This document shows positions 1 to 7,712 of a stretch of 64,000 nucleotides of DNA, one piece after another. Source of the stretch: Verrucomicrobiota bacterium (lineage in GTDB: Bacteria > Verrucomicrobiota > Verrucomicrobiia > Verrucomicrobiales > Akkermansiaceae); the NCBI GenBank assembly GCA_004293445.1, contig RDYP01000017.1:1-64000 (forward strand), in the 5' to 3' direction. A program made the translations under genes and the position numbers. Within the stretch, counting starts at the first letter, position 1; the number at the start of each line of letters is the position of its first letter. The notes beneath the pieces were generated by a model that was given only the letters and a program-made list of their open reading frames with translations, was not told the origin of the DNA and did not search any database.

Positions 1-1
1 G

Positions 2-70
2 TCGTTGAACCACGAGCTTCCTACAGCTCCTGGCCCCTTGCCAATCACGCCGATTGCGCTAGCCGCTTGA
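2..70 (+). CDS. C-terminal fragment of an unknown protein cut by the left window edge
   Basis: The second forward frame is open from the first base to a TGA at 68-70 and would encode the last 22 residues of a protein (ending PITPIALAA). The first frame is open too, but runs on as an antisense shadow of the pseudouridine synthase. A perfect 6-bp hairpin (98-103 with 107-112) follows the stop but has no T-run. The fragment is too short to identify, and the call rests only on the position of the stop relative to the convergent gene at 134. Confidence 0.25.
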   Translation, partial: SLNHELPTAPGPLPITPIALAA

Positions 71-133
71 ATCCGCGCACCATAATGAGGGGACCCTGGT
101 GCCGGGGGCACCGGCGCGGGGGAGGGGGCGGGC

Positions 134-1018
134 TTACTTGCCGCGTCCTTTGCTGCGCTGAGTCTTGCTGGGCGGGGCGGAGCGAGAGTCCTGCCGGTTC
201 GATTCGCGGGTGCCGCGAGGGCTCGCTTTGCGGGCGGTTTTGGTCGAGGGCTTGGCGGCGGTTTTTTTCGCGGGTTTCGCGGTCTTGGTCGCCGGGCGGC
301 GGATGGCCTTCGGCTTCGGGTTCCGCTGGAGGGCTGCGATGGCCCGATCGTCGAGTGGCAACCAAGCCCCCTCCGGCAGGTCGCCCAGCTCGAGCAGTCC
401 GATGCGGACACGGACGAGTTTTTGCACCTGATAGCCAAGGGTTTGGAACATCATGCGAATCTGCCGTTTGAGGCCGGTCTCGAGCACGATGCGGTAGCGG
501 CGGGAAGAGATCCGTGCGACTTCCTTGGCACGCATCCGGGTTTTTTCGACGAATACGCCCGATTTGAAGAGATCGAGGTGTTCGTTGAGAACGGGTTGGT
601 TGGCGGTGACGATGTATTCCTTTTCGACCATCTTCGACGGATGCATGAGCTGCTGGGACAGCTCTCCGTCGTTGGTGAGGATCAGCAAACCCTCCGAATC
701 GCGATCGAGTCTACCGACATGGTGGAGGTGTTTGAGAATGGGGGGAAGGATGGTGTAGATCGTATCCCGGCCGAGTTCGTCCTCGCGCGAGCAGACGTAA
801 CCGCGTGGCTTGAAGAACATGACCGTGTTGCTTTGTTTCTCCTGCACGCGTTTGCCGTCCACGCGAACGAAGTCGCCGGGTTCGACCCGGTGGGCGGGGT
901 TGAGAATCGGTTTGCCGTTGATTTCGACGTGGCCTTCCTGAACCAGAGTGTCGCAGGCACGGCGGGATCCGACGCCGCAAGAGGCGAGAAATTTGTTGAG
1001 ACGGGTTCCTTCGGGCAT
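134..1018 (-). CDS. rluB: RNA pseudouridine synthase, RsuA/RluB/E/F family
   Basis: Isomerises a specific uridine in rRNA (23S for RluB, 16S for RsuA) to pseudouridine in the cytoplasm. The 294-residue product starts with an S4 RNA-binding domain (about residues 4-50: RLNKFLASCGVGSRR). The catalytic domain has the family motif GRLDRDSEGLL with the catalytic Asp at residue 105, and later the conserved LKRQIRMM stretch. The last ~60 residues form a Lys/Ala/Pro/Arg-rich, low-complexity tail typical of RluB-like members and probably RNA-binding. RluB is the likeliest member given this tail, but RsuA or RluE/F cannot be excluded. The gene lies downstream of the small basic protein gene on the same strand, with a terminator between them. 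Confidence 0.85.
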   Translation of the reverse strand: MPEGTRLNKFLASCGVGSRRACDTLVQEGHVEINGKPILNPAHRVEPGDFVRVDGKRVQEKQSNTVMFFKPRGYVCSREDELGRDTIYTILPPILKHLHHVGRLDRDSEGLLILTNDGELSQQLMHPSKMVEKEYIVTANQPVLNEHLDLFKSGVFVEKTRMRAKEVARISSRRYRIVLETGLKRQIRMMFQTLGYQVQKLVRVRIGLLELGDLPEGAWLPLDDRAIAALQRNPKPKAIRRPATKTAKPAKKTAAKPSTKTARKASPRGTRESNRQDSRSAPPSKTQRSKGRGK

Positions 1019-1054
1019 GGGAATGGCGTGTGGGAGTGGTGGATCCAGAAACGC

Positions 1055-1087
1055 AAAAGGCGCAGACCCTTGCGGGACCTGCGCGCC
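1055..1087 (-). terminator. Putative intrinsic terminator after the small basic protein gene
   Basis: Read on the minus strand, 1087-1059 folds into a GC-rich stem with a GCAA loop (positions 1070-1073) and a small bulge, followed by TTTT at 1058-1055. It lies 26 nt past the stop of the small basic protein gene and before the pseudouridine synthase, so the small gene is probably a single-gene transcript. Confidence 0.6.
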
Positions 1088-1112
1088 TGCGGAAATGAAA
1101 GAGGGCCTTGGA

Positions 1113-1268
1113 TTAGGCTTCGCCCTTGGTCTTGGGCAGGCCGATGGCGCTGCGACCTTCTTTCCACTGACCGCGCTCCTTGAGGAGCTTCACGCGTTCG
1201 AAGCGCTTCATGACGGAGCGTTTTCCTGCGGCGGAACCGGCGGCTTTGAGACTGCTGTGCTTGGACAT
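1113..1268 (-). CDS. Small basic protein of the Chlamydiae/Verrucomicrobia family
   Basis: A 51-residue, Lys/Arg-rich protein (begins MSKHSSLKAAG, contains KRFERVKLLKERGQWKEG). I recognise it as the short basic protein conserved across Chlamydiae and Verrucomicrobia, for which a ribosome-linked role has been suggested; its function is not established. The reading frame stays open upstream, but the ATG at 1268 gives the family's usual length and N-terminus, and a good promoter lies 33 nt upstream. There is no clear Shine-Dalgarno. It is one of the strongest lineage markers in the window. Confidence 0.85.
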   Translation of the reverse strand: MSKHSSLKAAGSAAGKRSVMKRFERVKLLKERGQWKEGRSAIGLPKTKGEA

Positions 1269-1300
1269 GGGAAATTCGGGAATGAGTGGGCGGGGCGCGG

Positions 1301-1329
1301 TGTTTATGGATGCGGGTCTTGCTTGGCAA
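1301..1329 (-). promoter_or_regulatory. Candidate sigma-70 promoter of the small basic protein gene
   Basis: On the minus strand a TTGCCA box (1329-1324) is separated by 17 nt from TAAACA (1306-1301), 33 nt upstream of the ATG. The same pair of hexamers, with a 16-nt spacer, precedes rpsM at the other end of the window, which supports both assignments. Confidence 0.6.
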
Positions 1330-1397
1330 TGGGAAAATCCGCGTCGATGCAGAAAGTGGGGTCCGTTTTGCTGCAATGCGGATCGTTCCCGGCGGCA

Positions 1398-2240
1398 TCA
1401 GCCGAGGCATTCGCGGATGTAAGCGATACCGCGGGTGTAGACTTCCTCAGGTGCGGGGAAGAGGTCGCGCCAGACGCGGGTGGCGGCGGCGAGTTCCGGG
1501 AGGGCGCGGCCGAAGGCTTCGATGGTGAGCCAGCCCTGGTAGTTCTCCTCCTTGAGCACGGCGATGCTTTCCCGGATCGCGGCGTGTCCGGTGCCCGGGG
1601 TGCCACGGTCGTTTTCCGAGATATGGACGTGGCCGACGCTCTTGATGTGCTTGCGAAGGGTGGCGGCGGGGTCCTTTTCCTCGATGTTCGCGTGGAAGGT
1701 GTCGAACATGGTGGTGAAGTTCGGATGGTTCACCAAGGCGGCGTATTCCGCGCCTTGGGCCATGGTGGTGATGAAATAACACTCGAAGCGGTTGAGCCAT
1801 TCGATGACCAATTTCACGCCAGCTTGTTGGGCGTGGTCAGCGACTTGGCGATGGACTTCGGCAGCGCGCTCCCATTCATCGCGGGTCGGGCCACTTCCGG
1901 AAAAGATGCCGAGCGGTTGATGGTAGGGACCCATCAGGATTTCGGTGCCAGCGGCGTGGCAGGAGTCGACGATGCCCTTGAGGTAGTCGACCGCGGCGGC
2001 GCGGTGGGCAGCGACCGGGCTGCAGGGATTGTGCTTTTCGTCGGGGATCACCGTGACGGCGGTCGAGCGCAGGCCCTTGTCCTTCAGTGCTTGTCCGACG
2101 ATTTTGTAGTGGGCTTCATCGGCCGCGAACAAGGGAAGCTCCACGCCGTCGTAACCGGCGTTTTTCAAGGAGTCGAGCAGGCCGAACTGGTCTTGTTGGA
2201 GGGCGGGTGTCCAGAGAAGGAGATTGAAGCCGATGTTCAT
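1398..2240 (-). CDS. Sugar epimerase/isomerase TIM-barrel protein (D-tagatose/D-psicose 3-epimerase-like)
   Basis: A 280-residue xylose-isomerase-like TIM barrel. The four residues that bind the divalent metal in D-tagatose 3-epimerase relatives can be placed: Glu147 or Glu153 (IEWLNRFE), Asp180 (MFDTFHAN), His206 (HVHISEND) and Glu241 (LTIEAFG). The C-terminal GRALPELAAATRVWRDLF stretch is typical of this subfamily, whose members epimerise ketohexoses at C3 or isomerise related sugars; the true substrate is unknown. The ATG at 2240 gives the normal family length; the upstream in-frame extension has no homologous look. It is divergent from the sugar-related cluster starting at 2347, with only 106 bp between them, so the two may be co-regulated. 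Confidence 0.8.
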   Translation of the reverse strand: MNIGFNLLLWTPALQQDQFGLLDSLKNAGYDGVELPLFAADEAHYKIVGQALKDKGLRSTAVTVIPDEKHNPCSPVAAHRAAAVDYLKGIVDSCHAAGTEILMGPYHQPLGIFSGSGPTRDEWERAAEVHRQVADHAQQAGVKLVIEWLNRFECYFITTMAQGAEYAALVNHPNFTTMFDTFHANIEEKDPAATLRKHIKSVGHVHISENDRGTPGTGHAAIRESIAVLKEENYQGWLTIEAFGRALPELAAATRVWRDLFPAPEEVYTRGIAYIRECLG

Positions 2241-2346
2241 GATGAGGAGCTGACTAGGAGTCCGAAGGCCGGAGGGCGATTCATTTTTCCGCGGACTTGG
2301 AATTTGCTTCCGTTTTTGTGGTTTTTTTTCTGAATCGCGGCCCTCC

Positions 2347-3450
2347 ATGAGCGATTTTGTCCACGGTGAATCCTGCTGGCGGCTGTCCCACGACCGGGTC
2401 AAGCTCTGGGTCAGCGTGCGTGCCGGCCACATGGCGCCGGTCCAGTTCGAGCTCTGTGGGCGGCAGGTCTCGCCCTATGCCCTCGCCCCTTGGTCCTCGG
2501 CGGAGTCGGATCCCGCGTTGCCGGGCTTGCTGCGGGTCCTGCGCGGGGATTTTTTCTGTTTTCCTTTCGGTCCACAAAATGGAGGTCCGCCGCATGGTGC
2601 GTCGGCCAATGGAACATGGGATCTCGTCGCCCAGGGTGACGATCGCTTGCACCTCGGGATGGAGGATCCGGACAGCGGTGCGTGGTTGGAGAAAATCATC
2701 CACCTCAAGGAGGGTGAGACGGCGGTTTACTTCGAGCATCGGATTTCCGGTGCGAGCGGCGCTTACAGCTATGGGAATCATCCGATTCTCGATTTCAGCG
2801 GCCTGGGCGAAGGGGAGGCCCGTTTGAGTGTCTCGCCTTTCCGCTGGGCTTCGGTGTATCCCGGGCTTTTTTCCGATCCTCGAAACCGGGAGTATGGGGC
2901 GCTCCGTCCCGGTGCCCGTTTCACCGATTTGGCTGAGGTCCCACGGGCCGACGGCGGCAGCGCCGATCTGACAAAGTATCCAGCGCGGCAGGGTTTCGAC
3001 GATCTGGTGATGATGGTCAACATGCCGTCGACCCCGGCCCAGCCCTTCGCTTGGTCGGCAGCGGTCCTCGACGGCTACGTCTGGTTTTCTCTCAAGAATC
3101 CTGCGGATTTTCCGGCGACTCTGTTCTGGATTTCCAATGGTGGGCGCCATGGATCGCCTTGGAACGGATCGCATTTCGGGCGGCTGGGGATCGAAGAGGT
3201 GTGTTCTCATTTCTGCGATTCCGTCGACGCCTCGCGGCAGGACCTACTCGCCGCGGACGAAATCCCCACCACTCGCGAATTTCGCAAGAACGACATCGTC
3301 TCGTTGCGTATCGTGCAGGCCGTTGCCGCCGTCCCCCGTGACTTCGGCAAGGTGGCGTCGATCCTCCCGGCAGGTCCGGGCAAGGTCGTTATTGCCGGCG
3401 AATCCGGAGCAAGCGTCGAGTGCTCCGTCCACTGGAATCACATTCTCTAA
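2347..3450 (+). CDS. Hypothetical protein, possibly of the aldose 1-epimerase-like fold
   Basis: A 367-residue cytoplasmic protein with no signal peptide. I do not recognise the family with certainty. Its content (repeated aromatic/Gly beta-strand patterns, GNHPILDFSG and FWISNGGRHGSPW motifs, many His/Trp) resembles galactose-mutarotase-type carbohydrate proteins, and it sits 25 bp before a sugar-isomerase-like gene on the same strand. A role in handling a sugar or sugar derivative is inferred from this context only. The ATG at 2347 is the first start in the frame; no Shine-Dalgarno is visible. Confidence 0.6.
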   Translation: MSDFVHGESCWRLSHDRVKLWVSVRAGHMAPVQFELCGRQVSPYALAPWSSAESDPALPGLLRVLRGDFFCFPFGPQNGGPPHGASANGTWDLVAQGDDRLHLGMEDPDSGAWLEKIIHLKEGETAVYFEHRISGASGAYSYGNHPILDFSGLGEGEARLSVSPFRWASVYPGLFSDPRNREYGALRPGARFTDLAEVPRADGGSADLTKYPARQGFDDLVMMVNMPSTPAQPFAWSAAVLDGYVWFSLKNPADFPATLFWISNGGRHGSPWNGSHFGRLGIEEVCSHFCDSVDASRQDLLAADEIPTTREFRKNDIVSLRIVQAVAAVPRDFGKVASILPAGPGKVVIAGESGASVECSVHWNHIL

Positions 3451-3475
3451 CATCTAACATCAAGCATCCAACATC

Positions 3476-4477
3476 ATGAAACTTCACAATGCCATGTGGC
3501 CCGGCCTCGTCGGGAAGGAACCGGGAACTGATCACCCTCCGATCGCCCTCGATCGCATGCTCCAAATGACGGCCGCTGCGTCCGTCAAGGGCCGCAAGTA
3601 CGACGGCGTGGACCTGTTCTTGTTCCACCCGCACACCGATCCCGATGCTTCCGACGACGCGATCAAGGCGATGGCCGACCAGATCGCGGCGCACGGTCTG
3701 AAGGTCGGTTCGCTGGTCGCTCCGGTGTGGCCGGGCACCGTCGGCGGACCGGCTTTCGGGTCCGATGACGACCGCAAGAACTTCGTTCTCGCCGTCGAGA
3801 AAGCCTGCCGCATCGCGGACATCTTGAAAGCTCACGGCGTGCGCGAGTACGGCATCATTCGCATCGACTCCGCAGGCGGCGTGGCCGACTGGGCGAAGGA
3901 TCCGGCTGGCAACACCAAAAAGATTGCCGAAACCTGGCGCGAGGCCGGCAAGGTCGCCGCGCAGCACGGTGAGCGCCTCGCCGCGGAAGGCGAGATCTGC
4001 TGGGGTGGCATGCACTCGTGGCAAGCGATGATCGACACGCTCGAAGCGACCGGGATGCCGGAGACCGTCGGCTTCCAGGCCGACCTCGCCCACACCTATC
4101 TCTACCTCATGGGCTACAATGCTCCCGAAGCCGCCCTGCTCAAGGAAGGCTACAGCGACGAGGAATTTTGGCCGGCCTACACGAAGCTGACCGACGCGCT
4201 GCGCCCTTGGACGATCGACTTCCACGTCGCCCAGAACGACGGCTCGGTCCACGGTACTGGCAGCCACGACAAGACCGGCCGCCATTGCCGCGCCGACGAT
4301 CCGAAGGGCAAGCTCGACATCGCCAAGTGCTCGGCCTTCTGGCTCAAGGAGGCCGCCGCCCGCGGGATGAAGCATATCTGTTGGGACGGCTGCATGTTCG
4401 CCAACGACATCCTCGAGGACGCCCACACCTGGGAGACCATCCTTAGCAAGATGATCGAAGTCGACGAGGCGCTCTGA
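3476..4477 (+). CDS. Sugar phosphate isomerase/epimerase-like TIM-barrel protein
   Basis: A 333-residue soluble protein of the AP-endonuclease-2/xylose-isomerase-like TIM-barrel superfamily. Visible support includes possible metal-ligand stretches, [11 protein letters not shown] around residue 175, FQADLAHTY around residue 200 and the Asp/His-rich DFHVAQNDG. Second gene of the run 2347-7029, all on the plus strand with gaps of 25-50 bp. Together with the downstream Gfo/Idh/MocA dehydrogenase it suggests an oxidation/isomerisation pathway for a sugar, cyclitol or glycoside. Related TIM barrels also act in 3-keto-glycoside cleavage, so isomerase is only one possibility. No Shine-Dalgarno is visible before the ATG. 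Confidence 0.7.
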   Translation: MKLHNAMWPGLVGKEPGTDHPPIALDRMLQMTAAASVKGRKYDGVDLFLFHPHTDPDASDDAIKAMADQIAAHGLKVGSLVAPVWPGTVGGPAFGSDDDRKNFVLAVEKACRIADILKAHGVREYGIIRIDSAGGVADWAKDPAGNTKKIAETWREAGKVAAQHGERLAAEGEICWGGMHSWQAMIDTLEATGMPETVGFQADLAHTYLYLMGYNAPEAALLKEGYSDEEFWPAYTKLTDALRPWTIDFHVAQNDGSVHGTGSHDKTGRHCRADDPKGKLDIAKCSAFWLKEAAARGMKHICWDGCMFANDILEDAHTWETILSKMIEVDEAL

Positions 4478-4520
4478 AGCCGCCGCCACCCCATCAACCC
4501 TTTTTCAGGACCCATCTACC

Positions 4521-5831
4521 ATGGCTGCCTCGACTTCCATTCTCGCGGAAAAACTGCACGAGTATCCCCATCACGATGTCATCGATGGAGGATCGGATTC
4601 GATTCTCGATGACTGCATCAATCAGAACGACGGGGTGCTGCAGCTTCTGCACCGCTACGCCGGCCGGACCTTCTGCACGCCGGGCAAACGCCTTCGATTG
4701 GATGCGGAATCGTACTACCCGGACTACATGGGCGGAACCGGCTTCGATGAAGTCTGGATGTGCTGCACCGTGCCTATTGTCACCGGCGTCATCGATGCCC
4801 GTACAGGCAAGGCGCCGTTCCGTGAAGGGGAAGCCCACGTCCTCACACCGGGCGGGCAGGTCATCTCGCTTCAGGATCTGATCGAGACCAATCCCGAAGC
4901 CGTCATGGGAGAGAAGCTCATGGCGGTTTCCAACTCCCTGTTCGGCAAGATCACCTGGCCGATCGTGTCCAAGAAGTTCGATAACCTGAACCCCATTCCC
5001 CACCATCTTCACTGGTCGAAGTGGGAGGTTTACGACATCAACTCCTTCGACAATCCCGGAGTGAGTCCGTCGCATTATCACACTACGGCCATGGGGCTGT
5101 ATCCCTTCGTAACCAAGGAAGAGTTCCTTGCCTGCATGCAGCGTTGGGGACAGGGCGAATACAATGGCGTGCGGCACTTGTCGCCGCACACGATGATGAA
5201 GCTGGATGACGGCTTCGTGATGCCGAACGGCGTGCTGCACTCACCGACCGACCTTTGCACGCACGAGTTGCACGTCACGATGGACGAGCATTTCCTTGCC
5301 GAGGACCTGACGCTTGACGGACGGATCGGAGCGGCCGACGCGTTCTACGCCTGCCGGGAGGAGGACTATCCGAAAGACCGGCACGAAGACTGGGGATACT
5401 TGGTGGACAAGTTCGACTTCAAGGCGAACCAAGAGCCTGACTTCGTTCGGAAGAATGCTCGTCCGGCCATCGCGGCCAAAGAATTCTTCGGTGAGGGAGT
5501 GGATGCTCGGTGGATCGTTTACGGTGACATCCTTGGCGACCAGAAGTGCTCCATTCTCCGCCTCACCCTCGCGCCAGGTGCCAAGACGAGGTTCAATCCG
5601 GAAAGCCCCGCGCTTTTCCACACAAACGGCGGACGCGGCCGGGTCGGAAAACTCGAGGTGCGATATCATCAGGACATGAAGCTCGGCGAAGTCTATCCCG
5701 AGATCGGTTTCATCACTCAGGCCGCGCTGAATCGCGGGGGTGTGGAGATCGAAAACACGGGAGATGAACCGCTCGTCCTGACCTTCGATTTCCCGCAAAA
5801 CGCTCATTCGCGAACACCCGGCGCCGCCTGA
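4521..5831 (+). CDS. Hypothetical cupin-like protein of the sugar operon
   Basis: A 436-residue soluble protein without a signal peptide. Several His-rich segments (PHHLHWSKW and SHYHTTAMG between residues 160 and 200; [11 protein letters not shown] near 250) look like metal-binding edges of cupin barrels, and the length would fit two cupin domains. I do not recognise a named family. Position between a sugar-isomerase-like TIM barrel and a Gfo/Idh/MocA dehydrogenase makes a sugar or sugar-acid isomerase/lyase role plausible, but this is inference. The ATG at 4521 lies 43 bp after the previous stop; the reading frame is intact. Confidence 0.6.
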   Translation: MAASTSILAEKLHEYPHHDVIDGGSDSILDDCINQNDGVLQLLHRYAGRTFCTPGKRLRLDAESYYPDYMGGTGFDEVWMCCTVPIVTGVIDARTGKAPFREGEAHVLTPGGQVISLQDLIETNPEAVMGEKLMAVSNSLFGKITWPIVSKKFDNLNPIPHHLHWSKWEVYDINSFDNPGVSPSHYHTTAMGLYPFVTKEEFLACMQRWGQGEYNGVRHLSPHTMMKLDDGFVMPNGVLHSPTDLCTHELHVTMDEHFLAEDLTLDGRIGAADAFYACREEDYPKDRHEDWGYLVDKFDFKANQEPDFVRKNARPAIAAKEFFGEGVDARWIVYGDILGDQKCSILRLTLAPGAKTRFNPESPALFHTNGGRGRVGKLEVRYHQDMKLGEVYPEIGFITQAALNRGGVEIENTGDEPLVLTFDFPQNAHSRTPGAA

Positions 5832-5880
5832 CGCCGCTCAAAACAATCATCAACCCAGCAGACATACCCTCTTCTTCATC

Positions 5881-7029
5881 ATGAAAAAAGAAATCCGCAT
5901 CGGACTCATCGGCTACGGCTTCATGGGCCGCACCCACTCGAACGCCTATTCCCAGCTCAGTCATTTCTTCGACACCACCCACGTGCCGGTCCGTCAGGCG
6001 GTTTGTGGTCGTGATGAAGCCAAGGTGAAGGCCTTCGCCGATAAGTGGGGCTACGCGTCCTACGAAACCGACTGGCGTGAGCTGGTGAAGCGGGAGGACA
6101 TCGATGCCGTCGACATCTGCACGCCGAACGACTCGCACGCTGAGATCGCGCTCGAGTGCATCAAGCACGGTAAGATGATCCTTTGCGAAAAGCCTCTCGC
6201 ACTCAATGGCGAGCAGGGCGAGGCGATGGTGGCGGCGGTGGAGGCCGCGGGTCTGCCGAACTTGGTCTGGTACAACTATCGTTTCCTTCCCGCCGTCACG
6301 CTGGCGAAGAACATCGTCGATGCCGGCGAGCTCGGACGAGTCTTCCACTACCGCGCCAATTTCCTGCAGGACTGGACCATTTCCGAGGAACTCCCGCAGG
6401 GTGGTGCCGGCCTGTGGCGCCTCGATGCCGCTGCCGCCGGGTCCGGCGTGACTGGGGATTTGCTTGCCCACTGCATCGACACCGCCCGCTGGATCAACGG
6501 CGACATCGTGTCGGTCAGCGCCATGACGGAAACCTTCATCAAGGAGCGCGTCCACACGGCTACCGGCGAGAAGCATCCGGTCACCATCGATGATGCCTGC
6601 GCCTTCATTGCTCGGTTTGAGAATGGCTCCCTCGCCATCTTCGAATCGACCCGCTACGCCCGTGGCCACAAGGCTCTCTACACTTTTGAAATCAACGGTG
6701 AGAAAAAGTCGCTGGCTTGGGATCTGCACGACCTCAACTATCTCTCCTACTTCGACCACGGAGTTCCCGGCGATCGCCGTGGCTGGACAAACGTTCACGC
6801 GACTGATGGCGACCATCCCTACTCGGGCAACTGGTGGGTCCCCGGCCTCTGCCTGGGTTACGAGCATTCGTTCACCCACGAGTTGGCGGAGTTCTTCAAG
6901 TCGCTTGACGATCCGTCGGCGGCCAAGCGCTACCCCGACTTCCGCCACGCCCTCGGCACGCAGTATGTCTGCGACGCCGTGCTGGAGTCCGCGAAGACCA
7001 AGCAGTGGGTCGAAGTGAAGCGGTCCTGA
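5881..7029 (+). CDS. Gfo/Idh/MocA-family NAD(P)-dependent sugar oxidoreductase
   Basis: A 382-residue dehydrogenase. The N-terminal Rossmann fold shows [16 protein letters not shown] (from residue 8), and the conserved CEKPLA motif lies near residue 100. The C-terminal substrate domain ([26 protein letters not shown]) resembles levoglucosan dehydrogenase and other enzymes that oxidise a pyranose ring at C3. The family oxidises sugars or cyclitols with NAD(P). It is the last gene of the sugar cluster and is followed directly by a strong terminator at 7048-7083, so transcription of the operon ends here. Substrate unknown; family assignment is firm. Confidence 0.88.
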   Translation: MKKEIRIGLIGYGFMGRTHSNAYSQLSHFFDTTHVPVRQAVCGRDEAKVKAFADKWGYASYETDWRELVKREDIDAVDICTPNDSHAEIALECIKHGKMILCEKPLALNGEQGEAMVAAVEAAGLPNLVWYNYRFLPAVTLAKNIVDAGELGRVFHYRANFLQDWTISEELPQGGAGLWRLDAAAAGSGVTGDLLAHCIDTARWINGDIVSVSAMTETFIKERVHTATGEKHPVTIDDACAFIARFENGSLAIFESTRYARGHKALYTFEINGEKKSLAWDLHDLNYLSYFDHGVPGDRRGWTNVHATDGDHPYSGNWWVPGLCLGYEHSFTHELAEFFKSLDDPSAAKRYPDFRHALGTQYVCDAVLESAKTKQWVEVKRS

Positions 7030-7047
7030 GCGTCTGAATCCCTCCCG

Positions 7048-7083
7048 AAAGCCCCGTCGGCCGCGTGTCGTCGGGGCTTTTTT
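7048..7083 (+). terminator. Intrinsic terminator of the sugar operon
   Basis: A perfect 9-bp stem (7048-7056 pairing with 7072-7080, AAAGCCCCG/CGGGGCTTT) with a 15-nt loop and a T-run to 7083, 19 bp after the oxidoreductase stop. Confidence 0.85.
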
Positions 7084-7146
7084 GTCGTCCGTTCGCTGCC
7101 TCGCTTGGAACTTGGCACCTCGCCCCTGCACGATCACCTTCCGGGC

Positions 7147-7635
7147 ATGCGCACTGCGGTCTACGCCGGTTCCTTCGATCCGCCGACCAATGGTCATCTC
7201 TGGATGATCGAACGGGGGCTCGAACTCTTCGACCGTTTGATCGTGGCCATCGGCAGCAATCCGTCGAAAAGCTACACTTTCAGTCTGCAAGAGCGGATTG
7301 AGGTGCTGCAGGCATCGGTCCCCTCCTGCGAGCGGCTAAGCATCGCCCACTTCCATAACCGGTACCTCGTCCACTATGCCAAGGAGCAGGGCGCCGATTT
7401 CATCCTGCGCGGTATCCGTGGACCCGATGACTACGAATACGAGCGCGTGATGCGCCATATCAACGCCGACCTCGCGCCGAACATCACCACCACTTTTCTC
7501 ATGCCGCCGCGCGACATCGCCGAGGTGTCATCGAGCATGGTTAAAGGATTGATCGGTCCCGATGGCTGGCAGGATCAGGTTCGGCGTTACGTGCCGGAGC
7601 CAGTGTTCCGGATGCTCGAGTCCCGGCAGGCATAG
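7147..7635 (+). CDS. coaD: Phosphopantetheine adenylyltransferase
   Basis: Transfers AMP from ATP to 4'-phosphopantetheine to give dephospho-CoA, the penultimate step of coenzyme A synthesis. The 162-residue product has the usual CoaD length. It carries the nucleotidyltransferase signature [10 protein letters not shown] (residues 8-17) and the C-terminal [10 protein letters not shown] segment corresponding to the SSTxVR/K substrate motif. The ATG at 7147 ([11 protein letters not shown]) matches the family N-terminus; an earlier in-frame ATG at 7105 would add 14 unrelated residues. It follows the sugar-operon terminator and so has its own start or is transcribed with tex. Confidence 0.95.
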   Translation: MRTAVYAGSFDPPTNGHLWMIERGLELFDRLIVAIGSNPSKSYTFSLQERIEVLQASVPSCERLSIAHFHNRYLVHYAKEQGADFILRGIRGPDDYEYERVMRHINADLAPNITTTFLMPPRDIAEVSSSMVKGLIGPDGWQDQVRRYVPEPVFRMLESRQA

Positions 7636-7712
7636 GCGGGTCGTCTCCTAGGTTTGCGGTCTCGCGCCGCTTGCCAGCGGCGAGGCGCTGCGGCTAGTTT
7701 TCTCGCCCGCCC

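Noticed and set aside
1..133. tRNA or tmRNA fragment suggested by a short hairpin at 14-29 and a GGTTCAAC string on the minus strand
   Set aside because: No cloverleaf, acceptor stem or CCA could be assembled.
948..2333. 461-codon plus-strand frame
   Set aside because: It is antisense to the small basic protein and epimerase genes, which have clear family matches; such mirror frames are common at this GC content.
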